From Leuconostoc carnosum (lineage in GTDB: Bacteria > Bacillota > Bacilli > Lactobacillales > Lactobacillaceae): 64,000 nt of DNA. Positions 54,636 to 63,270 of this stretch are shown here, piece after piece (position 1 is the first letter of the stretch; each line of letters begins with the position of its first letter). A program made the position numbers and the translations under genes. The notes beneath the pieces are model-generated. The model had not been told where the DNA came from, did not search any database, and saw nothing but the letters and a program-made list of their open reading frames with translations. Where the stretch lies: NCBI RefSeq assembly GCF_014207505.1, contig NZ_JACHGL010000007.1, forward strand, positions 1 through 64,000, given 5' to 3'.

Positions 54636-56273
54636 TTACTTTTTAACAGCTGACTTCCAGTCCTGATTCAATCCTGTCGTATTCAAAATAATACCTGATA
54701 CATCAGGATTTTGTAGTGAATAGCCTGAACGGAAGTACAATGGATTAAAGTTATTGTCTTTCAATAAGGCAGCTTCAGCATCCTTATAATTCTTATCGCG
54801 AGCAGATGGATTTAATGCATTTGTTGATTCTGCTTCTTTAACGGCCGTATTATATGCTTCATTTTTGAACTGACCATTATTGTTTGATGCACCTGACTTA
54901 AAGATGTCATAATACGTTGATCCTTCAGGATAGTCACCACCCCATAATGAAACTACAATGTCAAAATTCTGAGATTGTGAATCCTTGATACGTTGTGAAA
55001 ATGGTACAAACTTTTGGTTAATTTTCAAACCTGGTAACGCCTTTTCCCATGAACCCTGCAAGTAATCCAATGTTGATTTGGCAGCTGGTGAATCAGCATC
55101 AGAGGTAATGGTAAAGGTTGCTTTTGTTTCGCCTAATTCTTTCAGGCCTTCTTCGAAAGCCTTTTTAGCTGCAGTTGCATCGAATTTATATCCAGGCGCT
55201 ACATACTTCGCTAGATCTTCTCCAGATGTTGTCTTAGCTAGCCCTTCTGGTGCCAAACCAGTAGCTGCCGTTGAAATACCTGATGTCACTTGATTCGTTA
55301 ACTCTTTACGATTAGTTGCAAGGTTTAGAGCTTCACGAATTTTAGCATTAGATAAGAATTTATTTTTTCCAGTTTGATTATATTGTAAGTACGCTGCTGT
55401 AGCTTCGGGTGCCTTAACAACATCTTTATTGTTCTTGTTAGCATTATACAATTCTGGTGTATTAGCAATTGACACGCGATCAATCTTACCTTGCTTGTAA
55501 AGCTGAACTGCCGTGTCTGGCTTTTGAACAACTTGAACATCAACTTGCTTTGTCTTGACATTCTTGGCATCCCAATAGTTATCATTCTTAACTAGTTTAA
55601 ATTTGTTATTAGTACCATTCCAGCCTTCAACCTTATATGGCCCTGAATACAGTGAAGTTGCTGCTGTTGTAGCATATTTTTTGCCTTCTTTATTTACAAA
55701 ACTCTCTTTTTGTGGCATAAAATTAGAAAAAGTCAATAAATATTCAAACTGAGGCAGGGGACGTTCTAAATTAAATGTAATTGTATTACCCTTGGCAGTA
55801 ACACCAAGAGTGTCAACATCACCCTTACCACCCGCAATCTTATCAGCATTCTGGACACCTGAAGCTAGATAAGCATATTGTGATGCAGTCTTTGGATCAA
55901 CGATACGTTGCCATGAATACACGAAGTCTTTAGCTGTCAACTTTGATCCATCAGACCATTTCAAATTGTCTTTTAAAACAACTGTATAAGTTAAACCATC
56001 TTTTGAATGCTTCACAGATTTAGCTAATTCAGGCTGTGCATCGCCCTTTTTGTCCACGCGCATCAAGTTAGCGCCTGAGTTACCAATGATTGTTCCAGAA
56101 TAAGTATCAGTATTCTTAGAAATATCCAATGTTTGAATAGGTGTTGGTAACTGGAACGACAAGTTCTTATTATTAGAAGACCCTGAGCCACCCCAAAGTC
56201 CTGCTGCACGTGTGCCACCAACGACAACAACAACTGCTGCTGCGCCGATAGCAACTTTTTTCCATGTATCCAT
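54636..56273 (-). CDS. oppA: Oligopeptide-binding protein OppA, no lipobox
   Basis: A 545-residue extracytoplasmic peptide-binding protein (SBP family 5). After one hydrophobic segment (about 6-21) comes LSFQLPTPIQTLDISKNTDT, the family signature region ELAKSVKHSKDGLTYTVVLKDNLKWSDG with TAKDFVYSWQR, and IREALNLATNRKEL. The usual LxxC lipobox is absent (VVVVVGGTRAAGLWGG) and I see no cysteine in the protein. It may be retained by an uncleaved N-terminal helix, or be released. A GGGAGG SD and a promoter (TTGTAT-17-TATACT) precede it. Confidence 0.94.
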   Translation of the reverse strand: MDTWKKVAIGAAAVVVVVGGTRAAGLWGGSGSSNNKNLSFQLPTPIQTLDISKNTDTYSGTIIGNSGANLMRVDKKGDAQPELAKSVKHSKDGLTYTVVLKDNLKWSDGSKLTAKDFVYSWQRIVDPKTASQYAYLASGVQNADKIAGGKGDVDTLGVTAKGNTITFNLERPLPQFEYLLTFSNFMPQKESFVNKEGKKYATTAATSLYSGPYKVEGWNGTNNKFKLVKNDNYWDAKNVKTKQVDVQVVQKPDTAVQLYKQGKIDRVSIANTPELYNANKNNKDVVKAPEATAAYLQYNQTGKNKFLSNAKIREALNLATNRKELTNQVTSGISTAATGLAPEGLAKTTSGEDLAKYVAPGYKFDATAAKKAFEEGLKELGETKATFTITSDADSPAAKSTLDYLQGSWEKALPGLKINQKFVPFSQRIKDSQSQNFDIVVSLWGGDYPEGSTYYDIFKSGASNNNGQFKNEAYNTAVKEAESTNALNPSARDKNYKDAEAALLKDNNFNPLYFRSGYSLQNPDVSGIILNTTGLNQDWKSAVKK

Positions 56274-56321
56274 GTTTTATATCCTCCCGAGATATGAGTA
56301 AATCCTTACTATGTAAAAACA

Positions 56322-56350
56322 AGTATACTATTTTTTATTGCCATATACAA
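56322..56350 (-). promoter_or_regulatory. Promoter of oppABCDF
   Basis: TTGTAT (56350-56345) and TATACT (56327-56322), 17-base spacer, leader of about 40 bases before oppA. No clear CodY box was found by eye. Confidence 0.6.
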
Positions 56351-56425
56351 CTCATTATGTGTTTATTCTTATAAAAGTTATCACACGTTCATAATATACT
56401 CTTAATAAAATATTTTACAATGACT

Positions 56426-57085
56426 TTAAGCTAACTTGTGATCTGCCCACTTAGCAATTAATGATAGACCATAGTTTAGTAAGAAGTACACTAATGTAAT
56501 CACAATCAAGACCGGTATGATATAATTTGAGTTTTGTGCATAGACGATTTGTCCACGATAAGTCATTTCTGACAACACAATTCCCAATGCCAAACTAGTA
56601 TCCTTAACTAATGAAATTAACTGAGAAATAATTGGTGGAATCATTTTCTTGTAAGCTTGTGGCAAAACAATATAAACCATTGTCTGAGTATTACTCAAAC
56701 CATTAGCCCGTGCACCTTCAAATTGGCCAATATCAATTGACTCAAGACCACCACGTACGATTTCAGCAAGCATCGATGACTCAAATGTAGTCATTGCCAA
56801 CACCGTTGCCCAAAAAATAGGTAAATGAATGCCTAATTTAGGTAGCGCGAAATAGACGAAGAATATAATCAACAATAATGGTAAGTTACGAATAATATTG
56901 TTGATCATACCCACAAATTTTGAGAAATACGGGATACGTTCAAATTGAATGATACCCACGATAGAGCCAAATATCAAACTTAAAATAACGGATATAATTG
57001 ATACGCCGACTGTCACACCTAAACCACCCAGTAAGTAAAGAACATTTTCTGGTGTAAAGGCGCTAAAAATTCCTAATGTAACCAT
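56426..57085 (-). CDS. Amino acid ABC transporter permease (GlnP/M type), second
   Basis: A 219-residue permease with about five helices of the His/Glu/Gln/Arg family. GVTVGVSIISVILSLIFGSIVG at the N-terminus and the EAA loop EGARANGLSNTQTMVYIVLPQAYKKMIPPI match the polar amino acid permeases. LVKDTSLALGIVLSEM is the segment that follows. GGAGG lies 5 bases before the ATG, 9 bases after the first permease. It ends the operon; no terminator hairpin is clear in the 150 bases before oppA. Confidence 0.92.
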   Translation of the reverse strand: MVTLGIFSAFTPENVLYLLGGLGVTVGVSIISVILSLIFGSIVGIIQFERIPYFSKFVGMINNIIRNLPLLLIIFFVYFALPKLGIHLPIFWATVLAMTTFESSMLAEIVRGGLESIDIGQFEGARANGLSNTQTMVYIVLPQAYKKMIPPIISQLISLVKDTSLALGIVLSEMTYRGQIVYAQNSNYIIPVLIVITLVYFLLNYGLSLIAKWADHKLA

Positions 57086-57094
57086 ACTTCCTCC

Positions 57095-57736
57095 TTATGC
57101 TGCGTGCTTGAGTTTTATCTCAAGGTGCTTCACGTAATAACTAAGTGGTAATGTAATTACCAAGTAGAATACTGCGACAATGATATACGTCAAAAACGTA
57201 TCAAAAGTATTAGCGGCAATCATATTTCCTTGATACATCAAATCTAATCCACCAACGAATGCTAAAACAGATGAATTTTTGACCAAGTTAATAAATTGAT
57301 TTCCCAAAGATGGTAGCGCAACACGGAAAGCTTGCGGTAATATAATGTGACGCATAGCTTGCCAGAAAGACAACCCATTAGCGCGCGCACCTTCCATTTG
57401 TCCGCCATCAATTGATAAAATACCTGCACGTACTGTCTCAGCAATAAAAGCCGACGTATACAATGTCAAAGCAATCGTTCCTGATGTAAAACCACTAATT
57501 TTAACGTAATTTGCAACGACCAGGAAAAAGAAGAAAGTAATAATCAATAATGGAATATTACGGAATACCTGTACATAAACATTACCAATAGTTCTCACCC
57601 AATTCTGGGGTAAAATTTGCATGATAGCAAATACTGTTCCCAAAATCATAGAACCAACAAGCGCGATAATACTTGACAATAATGTATAACCAAATCCTTG
57701 CATGAATGTTGGGAAATTATCTTGTAATAAATTCAT
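57095..57736 (-). CDS. Amino acid ABC transporter permease (GlnP/M type), first
   Basis: A 213-residue permease partner of the following gene. Five helices, N-terminal GFGYTLLSSIIALVGSMILG, an EAA loop EGARANGLSFWQAMRHIILPQAFRVALP and LVKNSSVLAFVGGLDLMYQG. Its ATG overlaps the binding protein stop by one base (TAATG), with GGAGG 7 bases upstream. Both permeases form the heterodimeric channel. Confidence 0.92.
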   Translation of the reverse strand: MNLLQDNFPTFMQGFGYTLLSSIIALVGSMILGTVFAIMQILPQNWVRTIGNVYVQVFRNIPLLIITFFFFLVVANYVKISGFTSGTIALTLYTSAFIAETVRAGILSIDGGQMEGARANGLSFWQAMRHIILPQAFRVALPSLGNQFINLVKNSSVLAFVGGLDLMYQGNMIAANTFDTFLTYIIVAVFYLVITLPLSYYVKHLEIKLKHAA

Positions 57737-58602
57737 TATTTCGCCTCCAAACTGTGCCAGTCAAGGCCGGGAACATCACTAAACCATTTTTTAATGAGTT
57801 TGTTATAAACGCCATTTTTCTTAATTGTAGCTAATGCTTTATTTGTCTCTCTAATCATAGGCCCTTGATTATTATCAAATGCAATACCATATGGTCCATG
57901 AGTAAACGTGCCACCTACAATTTGATAGTCTGGATTTTCGGTAGCAAAACCATACAGAATGGCATTATCTGTTGACATTGCTTCACCTTGACCACTTTTC
58001 AAAGCTTGCATACCTGTAGCATAGTCTTGAACTGCAAGTATTTTTGCTTTTGGTGCAAATTTTTTAGTTTCTGTTGCTGCAGTCGTTCCAACAATAACAA
58101 TGACTGTATACTTTGGATCATTCATATCTTTAATAGAATGAATTCCTGAGTCCTTTTTAACCAAAATTGATTGACCCGCATCGAAATATTCATCTGTAAA
58201 GTCAATGATTTTTTCACGTTCCGGTGTAATTGTCATGGTTGATACTGACCCATCAATGTTTGTATTTTTGATCAGCTGCATCTTTGACGAAGCTGAAACA
58301 GGTACAAACTCAGCCGATAGTGGGGTATCGGTTTGTTTAGCTATTTGTACTGTCACAGCTTTAGCGATATCAATATCAAATCCTTGTGGGACACCACTTT
58401 TAGTATCCATTAATCCAAATAATTTGGTATCAGCCTTGACACCCCAAACAATGCGCCCTAATTTTTGCACACGTGCTAACGTGTCTTGGTGTTCTTCATT
58501 ACGCCTAGCAGTTGCTGTAGCCCACATTAGTCCGAGGACAATCACGGCAGCTAAGACGATTGTAGCAATAATACCAAACTGCTTTTTTTTAGCTTTTTCC
58601 AT
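57736..58602 (-). CDS. Glutamine/glutamate-type substrate-binding protein, no lipobox
   Basis: A 288-residue SBP family 3 protein. N-terminal basic MEKAKKKQ and one hydrophobic helix (about 9-31) are followed by RIVWGVKADTKLFGLMD, the signature GVPQGFDIDIAKAV and DGSVSTMTITPEREKIIDFTDEYF. I see no cysteine, so no lipoprotein processing is possible; membrane anchoring by the helix is inferred. The 119 bases before it, after glnQ, hold an SD followed by a three-codon frame (ATG CGT GTG TAG, at about 58703) but no SD near the real ATG. A cre-like AAGCGCTT stands directly upstream. Confidence 0.88.
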   Translation of the reverse strand: MEKAKKKQFGIIATIVLAAVIVLGLMWATATARRNEEHQDTLARVQKLGRIVWGVKADTKLFGLMDTKSGVPQGFDIDIAKAVTVQIAKQTDTPLSAEFVPVSASSKMQLIKNTNIDGSVSTMTITPEREKIIDFTDEYFDAGQSILVKKDSGIHSIKDMNDPKYTVIVIVGTTAATETKKFAPKAKILAVQDYATGMQALKSGQGEAMSTDNAILYGFATENPDYQIVGGTFTHGPYGIAFDNNQGPMIRETNKALATIKKNGVYNKLIKKWFSDVPGLDWHSLEAK

Positions 58603-58721
58603 AGTATTGAAGCGCTTATAAATACACTGGTATAGTCACTTTATAATAATGGTTTGTAGTAAAAATTGATACACACCATCTGACTTCCCAGAACATCTAC
58701 ACACGCATTTCCTCCATTATA

Positions 58722-59459
58722 TTAATGTTGTTCAACTTGACTCAAAAACTTTTGTGCACGTGGTTCTTTTGGCTTTTCAAAGAATTCCTTTGTCGAACTA
58801 TCTTCCAAAATATGTCCATCAGCCATGAAAATAACACGATCTGCAACAGCCTTAGCGAAGCTCATTTCATGTGTCACAACCAGCATTGTCATAGATGAAT
58901 CCTTGGCAATATCACGCATAACATCTAGCACATCACCAATCATTTCTGGATCCAACGCTGAAGTTGGTTCATCAAACAATAAAGCCTTAGGCTGCATTGC
59001 CAAAGAACGCGCAATCGCAGCACGCTGCTTTTGACCACCAGATAATTCAGATGGCATATTAGCCGCTTTATCAGCCAAACCAACTTTTTCAAGTAGTTCC
59101 ATCGCAATTTTTTTATTTTCAGCTTCATCACGTTTCAAAACCAAGCGTGGTGCCAGCATGACATTTTCTAAAGTTGTTTTGTTACTATACAAATTGAAAT
59201 GTTGGAATACCATACCAACATTCTTACGAATGCGGTTCATATCAGTTTTAGGATCATGCAAGTCAAAACCATTGACTAGCAAATTTCCTTCTTGAATTTC
59301 TTCAAGACCATTGACTGTGCGAATTAAAGTTGACTTTCCAGAACCTGAAGGACCGATCAAAACAACGGTTTCACCCTCATCAATTTGCAAATTAATATTT
59401 TTTAGTGCATGGAAGTTACCATAGTACTTCTCGACATTGTTGAATTCAATCATTGACAT
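58722..59459 (-). CDS. glnQ: Polar amino acid ABC transporter ATPase
   Basis: A 245-residue ATPase. Walker A GPSGSGKST, MVFQHFNLYSN, signature LSGGQKQRAAIAR, Walker B ALLFDEPTSALDP and VVTHEMSFA are all canonical for GlnQ/HisP ATPases. It leads the unit glnQ-SBP-permease-permease. AAGGAG is 10 bases before the ATG, with a small hairpin and promoter upstream. Gln or Glu is the likely cargo from homology, but the substrate cannot be fixed. Confidence 0.93.
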   Translation of the reverse strand: MSMIEFNNVEKYYGNFHALKNINLQIDEGETVVLIGPSGSGKSTLIRTVNGLEEIQEGNLLVNGFDLHDPKTDMNRIRKNVGMVFQHFNLYSNKTTLENVMLAPRLVLKRDEAENKKIAMELLEKVGLADKAANMPSELSGGQKQRAAIARSLAMQPKALLFDEPTSALDPEMIGDVLDVMRDIAKDSSMTMLVVTHEMSFAKAVADRVIFMADGHILEDSSTKEFFEKPKEPRAQKFLSQVEQH

Positions 59460-59481
59460 GAGTAAATCTCTCCTTATTTAT

Positions 59482-59504
59482 ATATGTGTAGTAACAACAC
59501 ATAT
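59482..59504 (-). promoter_or_regulatory. Hairpin in the glnQ leader
   Basis: ATATGTGT/ACACATAT perfect 8-bp arms with a 7-base loop, ending about 7 bases before the SD. It could affect translation initiation or be an operator. Confidence 0.4.
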
Positions 59505-59578
59505 TTCTTCAATACAAAAGGGACTAAAATCAGTAAGCCCAATATTATGTGGTACCTACCCATTTTGTTCTATAATTC

Positions 59579-59608
59579 ATTGTACCTGTTTTCCATACAG
59601 CAGGTCAA
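59579..59608 (-). promoter_or_regulatory. Promoter of the amino acid transporter operon
   Basis: TTGACC (59608-59603) and TACAAT (59584-59579) with an 18-base spacer containing the repeat ACCTG/CAGGT. The leader is about 110 bases. Confidence 0.55.
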
Positions 59609-59639
59609 AGCTATGGTAGAAAACATTACATTACTCAGA

Positions 59640-61442
59640 TTAATTATCTGAAGTGTTATTATCAACACCCTGTAACCGATACAAATCGTAATACTGGCCA
59701 CGCTGTGCCAATAATTCTTCATGCGTACCTCGTTCAACAACTTCACCGTTATCTAATACCAAAATGAGATTGGCATCTTGAATAGTTGACAAACGATGCG
59801 CTATTATCAGCGTGGTACGATTTTGGCGCATCTTTTTGAGCGATTGCTGAATGGTTGCTTCTGTTTCAGTATCAATATTGGCGGTCGCTTCATCTAAAAT
59901 CAGAATTTTAGGATCTTGAATGATTGTTCTAGCAAAGCTAATCAACTGTTTTTCACCAGCGGAAAAGCCAGAACCACCCTCTTGAATCTCAGCATGATAT
60001 TGATCATCCAGGCGATTAATAAAGTGACTTGCACCAACAAATTCAGCTGCATGTTTGACCTGCTCATCAGTTATTGTGTCATCATACATGGCAATATTTG
60101 ATGTTACATCCCCAAAAAACATAAATGGCTCTTGCAAAACTAACCCCATTTGTTTCCGTAGATTGTCTAATTTAATGTCACGTATATCATGATCATCAAT
60201 CAAAATCTCACCAGATTGAAAATCATAAAATCGCATCAGCGTGTTGATTGTTGATGACTTACCTGAACCGGTATGTCCGACTAACGCGACTGTCTCGCCA
60301 GGATTAGCAACAAAACTCAAATCTTTCAGAATCGGATGTTCGTCGTCATAACTAAAATTAACATGCTTAAATTCTACCTTACCATTACTAATTACTTGAT
60401 CTGCATCAGGATTCTGAGCTGGTGCGTACGTATCATTATCAAGAATATCTAATACGCGATAACCGGACACTAGCCCTTCTTGAAACGGACTAAATAATGA
60501 CATAATACTTTCTAAAGGTCCAAAAATATTACTAAGATAAGTGGTAAACGCATATATTGCACCAGCCGCGACTGCTGTTGACATGGACAAAACACCAAAA
60601 TACCAAAGAACTAAAACTGTAGCGCCACCCAAAAGCAAATCAATCATTGGCTCCAATAGTAAAGCATCTGCCTTTACCATCTTAAAACGTGCATTAAAAT
60701 ACTCGCCGTTTACCCTGTCGAATTCTTTTTTAAAACGTTCTTCTTGATAAAATTCTTGAATCACATCAATACCAGTAATACTTTCGGCAATTTTAGCGTT
60801 GAGACTAGATAGTCGTTCACGCATATGACGAAATAAACTGGATGAAAAGCGCTGATAGATAATGACAGAAGCGATGATAAAAGGCACCACAACTAGCATA
60901 AGTAATGTTGCACTCACGCTGACCGTTAGCATACCAATGTAAGCACCTATCATACTCATCACGGCAAAGGTTAATTGCATAAAAAAGCGCCAGAAATCTG
61001 CCAACGATGCCGTATCATTATTAACACGTGTGACCAGTGATCCCGCTGGTACTTGATCGAAAAAGCGCATACCCAAAGTGTGTAGTTTACGAAACACTTT
61101 AACACGGATGTCTTCCAATGCGTATTCAGCTGCTACAGTAAAATAATAAGCATTAAAGGCATCAGCGACTGCTTGTCCGAGACGAATAATTGCTACAATC
61201 ACAGCAAAACTAATCATAATGGTCCATGTAACGTGATCATTTCCATGCAAGTATGTGTTCATGTAATAAGTAATAATACGAGGTGCAGCAGCTTGTAGTA
61301 AAGCAAAGATGCCACCAATTGCTAACGCTGTGAAGAACATTTTACGGAAAGGTTTTGCCATTTTGATAAGGGTCACAATGACACGTAGCTGTTCTTTAAT
61401 AGGAATACTTTTTGCCCAAACTGAACTATTTTTTTCTACCAT
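59640..61442 (-). CDS. ABC exporter half-transporter, LmrD-like
   Basis: A 600-residue protein with six membrane helices (about 30-320) and a C-terminal ATPase. Walker A GHTGSGKSS, non-canonical signature FSAGEKQLISFAR, and Walker B ILILDEATANID with the catalytic Glu. This subunit supplies the functional catalytic carboxylate in heterodimeric exporters such as LmrCD and BmrCD, which export drugs and possibly lipids. The start is ATG 61442 with AAGGAGG 6 bases upstream; a GTG two codons earlier overlaps that SD. It lies 2 bases after the partner gene. Confidence 0.9.
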   Translation of the reverse strand: MVEKNSSVWAKSIPIKEQLRVIVTLIKMAKPFRKMFFTALAIGGIFALLQAAAPRIITYYMNTYLHGNDHVTWTIMISFAVIVAIIRLGQAVADAFNAYYFTVAAEYALEDIRVKVFRKLHTLGMRFFDQVPAGSLVTRVNNDTASLADFWRFFMQLTFAVMSMIGAYIGMLTVSVSATLLMLVVVPFIIASVIIYQRFSSSLFRHMRERLSSLNAKIAESITGIDVIQEFYQEERFKKEFDRVNGEYFNARFKMVKADALLLEPMIDLLLGGATVLVLWYFGVLSMSTAVAAGAIYAFTTYLSNIFGPLESIMSLFSPFQEGLVSGYRVLDILDNDTYAPAQNPDADQVISNGKVEFKHVNFSYDDEHPILKDLSFVANPGETVALVGHTGSGKSSTINTLMRFYDFQSGEILIDDHDIRDIKLDNLRKQMGLVLQEPFMFFGDVTSNIAMYDDTITDEQVKHAAEFVGASHFINRLDDQYHAEIQEGGSGFSAGEKQLISFARTIIQDPKILILDEATANIDTETEATIQQSLKKMRQNRTTLIIAHRLSTIQDANLILVLDNGEVVERGTHEELLAQRGQYYDLYRLQGVDNNTSDN

Positions 61443-61444
61443 GG

Positions 61445-63214
61445 TCACCCTCCTTGCCCGTCTAATTTACTGACAAGTGTTGTCACCAGTTGTTGTTGTT
61501 TATACATCTGGGCATACCAACCCTGCTTAAGCATCAATTCTGCATGTGTGCCAGATTCGATAATTTCACCCTGTTCAAAAACAATAATCTTATCAGCGTT
61601 CATCACTGAACTCATTCGATGTGCCGCAATAATAGTCGTTTTTTCCTGACGTTCAGCTTTTAATGCGCTTAAAATTTGTTTTTCTGTTCGTGCATCAACC
61701 GCTGACAAGGCATCGTCTAGAATTAATATCTCAGGATTAATAATTAAGGCACGTGCGATTGCTAGGCGTTGTTTTTGACCACCTGACAAACTCACGCCGT
61801 GTTCGCCTACTTCTGTTTCATAACGTTCAGGGAACTTCAATACATCTTCATGAAAAGCTGCCTTTTTAGCTGCTAATTCAACATTTTCTTGTGTTTTATT
61901 GACGTCTGCAAAACGAATATTATTTGCAACAGTATCTGAAAACAAGAAATTTTCTTGCGCAACATAACCAATCGTTCGCAAATAAGATTCAAAACGGTAT
62001 GACTTAATATCAATATTGCCAATCTTAATACTACCTTCGTAGTGATCGAACTGACGTAGCAACAATTTCAGTAAGGTCGTTTTCCCTGAACCGACACGTC
62101 CAACAATACCCAGTGTTTCACCAGATTTAATATCTATATGCACATTTTTAAGGGCGTTTTTTGTATCACTATCATCTGGGTAGACAAACGATTCAATATC
62201 AATTTTTATATTACCCTGAGCTAATGTATCGATGCCTGCTATATCCTCAACAATAGCAGATTTTTCCATCAGAATATCTTGCACTCGCATGTAAGACGCA
62301 TTGCCACGCTCTAGCACATTAAATAATTGACCCAAGCCAAACATCGGCCATACTAGCAAGCCTAAATAAGTTGCAAATGACACCAATTGACCAATAGTAA
62401 TCTCATTTGACACGACAAGCGAGCCACCATAAGTCATCATAATGACATAACTAATTGTCATTATAACAGTGGCCATCGGACCAAATAACGAATCAATCAA
62501 GGCGACTCTCTTGTTGATCTTAATCGTTTTTGTAACTTCTTTTTCAAACGCTTGCACATCTTGTGATTCTTGTCCTAGTGTCTTAATCGCTTTGATACCT
62601 GCAATAGATTCTTGTGATTTATTAGATAATTCTGAAAATGCTTCTTGTGATGCAGTAAAAGCTTCACGGATTTTTGGTGAAAGATAACGAACACCAATAA
62701 CCAGCAGAGGTAATGGCAATACGCCAATTAAAGTTAACCGCCAGTCAACGACAAAGATCATTGAAATTACTGTGAACACAATGATCACAAGTGAATCAAC
62801 CAACATTAAGATACCACCAGAGGCGACACGTTGAATTGCAGAAAGATCATTCGAGGCATGTGCCATTAAATCGCCTGTCCGATGCCGTTGATAAAAAGTA
62901 GTATCCATTTGCATATAGTGGTCAAAAAGCTGTTGTCGCAACGTCTTTTCTAACAAAGCAGAACCTTGGAAAATATTAGTAATCCAAGCATATCGAAAAC
63001 CATACATCAGTATGGCAAAAAACAAGATACCACCTGCATAGAGAAGTAAAATTTCAGGCGTGACTTCACGTGCTATCACTCTATCTGTAAAGCTGCCGAG
63101 CAATGCTGGCGATACCATTTGTGATATTTCCGTTAAGAATAAGAAAGACAACCCATAAATATAGAGCCTTTTATTCGCCCGAAAGAACCACATTAGTTGT
63201 GTAAAAATACTCAT
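61445..63214 (-). CDS. ABC exporter half-transporter, LmrC-like
   Basis: A 589-residue partner with six membrane helices and an ATPase. Walker A GRVGSGKTT, signature LSGGQKQRLAIAR, and Walker B ILILDDALSAVD, where Asp replaces the catalytic Glu. This is the known degenerate site of heterodimeric type IV exporters (LmrC). The partner has the reverse pattern, so the pair should form one competent and one degenerate ATP site. SD GGGAGAG precedes the ATG. It is the first gene of the two-gene operon. Confidence 0.9.
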   Translation of the reverse strand: MSIFTQLMWFFRANKRLYIYGLSFLFLTEISQMVSPALLGSFTDRVIAREVTPEILLLYAGGILFFAILMYGFRYAWITNIFQGSALLEKTLRQQLFDHYMQMDTTFYQRHRTGDLMAHASNDLSAIQRVASGGILMLVDSLVIIVFTVISMIFVVDWRLTLIGVLPLPLLVIGVRYLSPKIREAFTASQEAFSELSNKSQESIAGIKAIKTLGQESQDVQAFEKEVTKTIKINKRVALIDSLFGPMATVIMTISYVIMMTYGGSLVVSNEITIGQLVSFATYLGLLVWPMFGLGQLFNVLERGNASYMRVQDILMEKSAIVEDIAGIDTLAQGNIKIDIESFVYPDDSDTKNALKNVHIDIKSGETLGIVGRVGSGKTTLLKLLLRQFDHYEGSIKIGNIDIKSYRFESYLRTIGYVAQENFLFSDTVANNIRFADVNKTQENVELAAKKAAFHEDVLKFPERYETEVGEHGVSLSGGQKQRLAIARALIINPEILILDDALSAVDARTEKQILSALKAERQEKTTIIAAHRMSSVMNADKIIVFEQGEIIESGTHAELMLKQGWYAQMYKQQQLVTTLVSKLDGQGG

Positions 63215-63270
63215 GATGCTCTCCCTTTGAGTTGTTTCCCCCGTTATTAATCATGATGTTACACAATCAT

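Noticed and set aside
58603-58621. CcpA cre site upstream of the amino acid binding protein gene
   Set aside because: It matches 12 of 14 consensus positions with two conserved-base mismatches and lies next to the ATG within an operon. It is too weak to list as a site.
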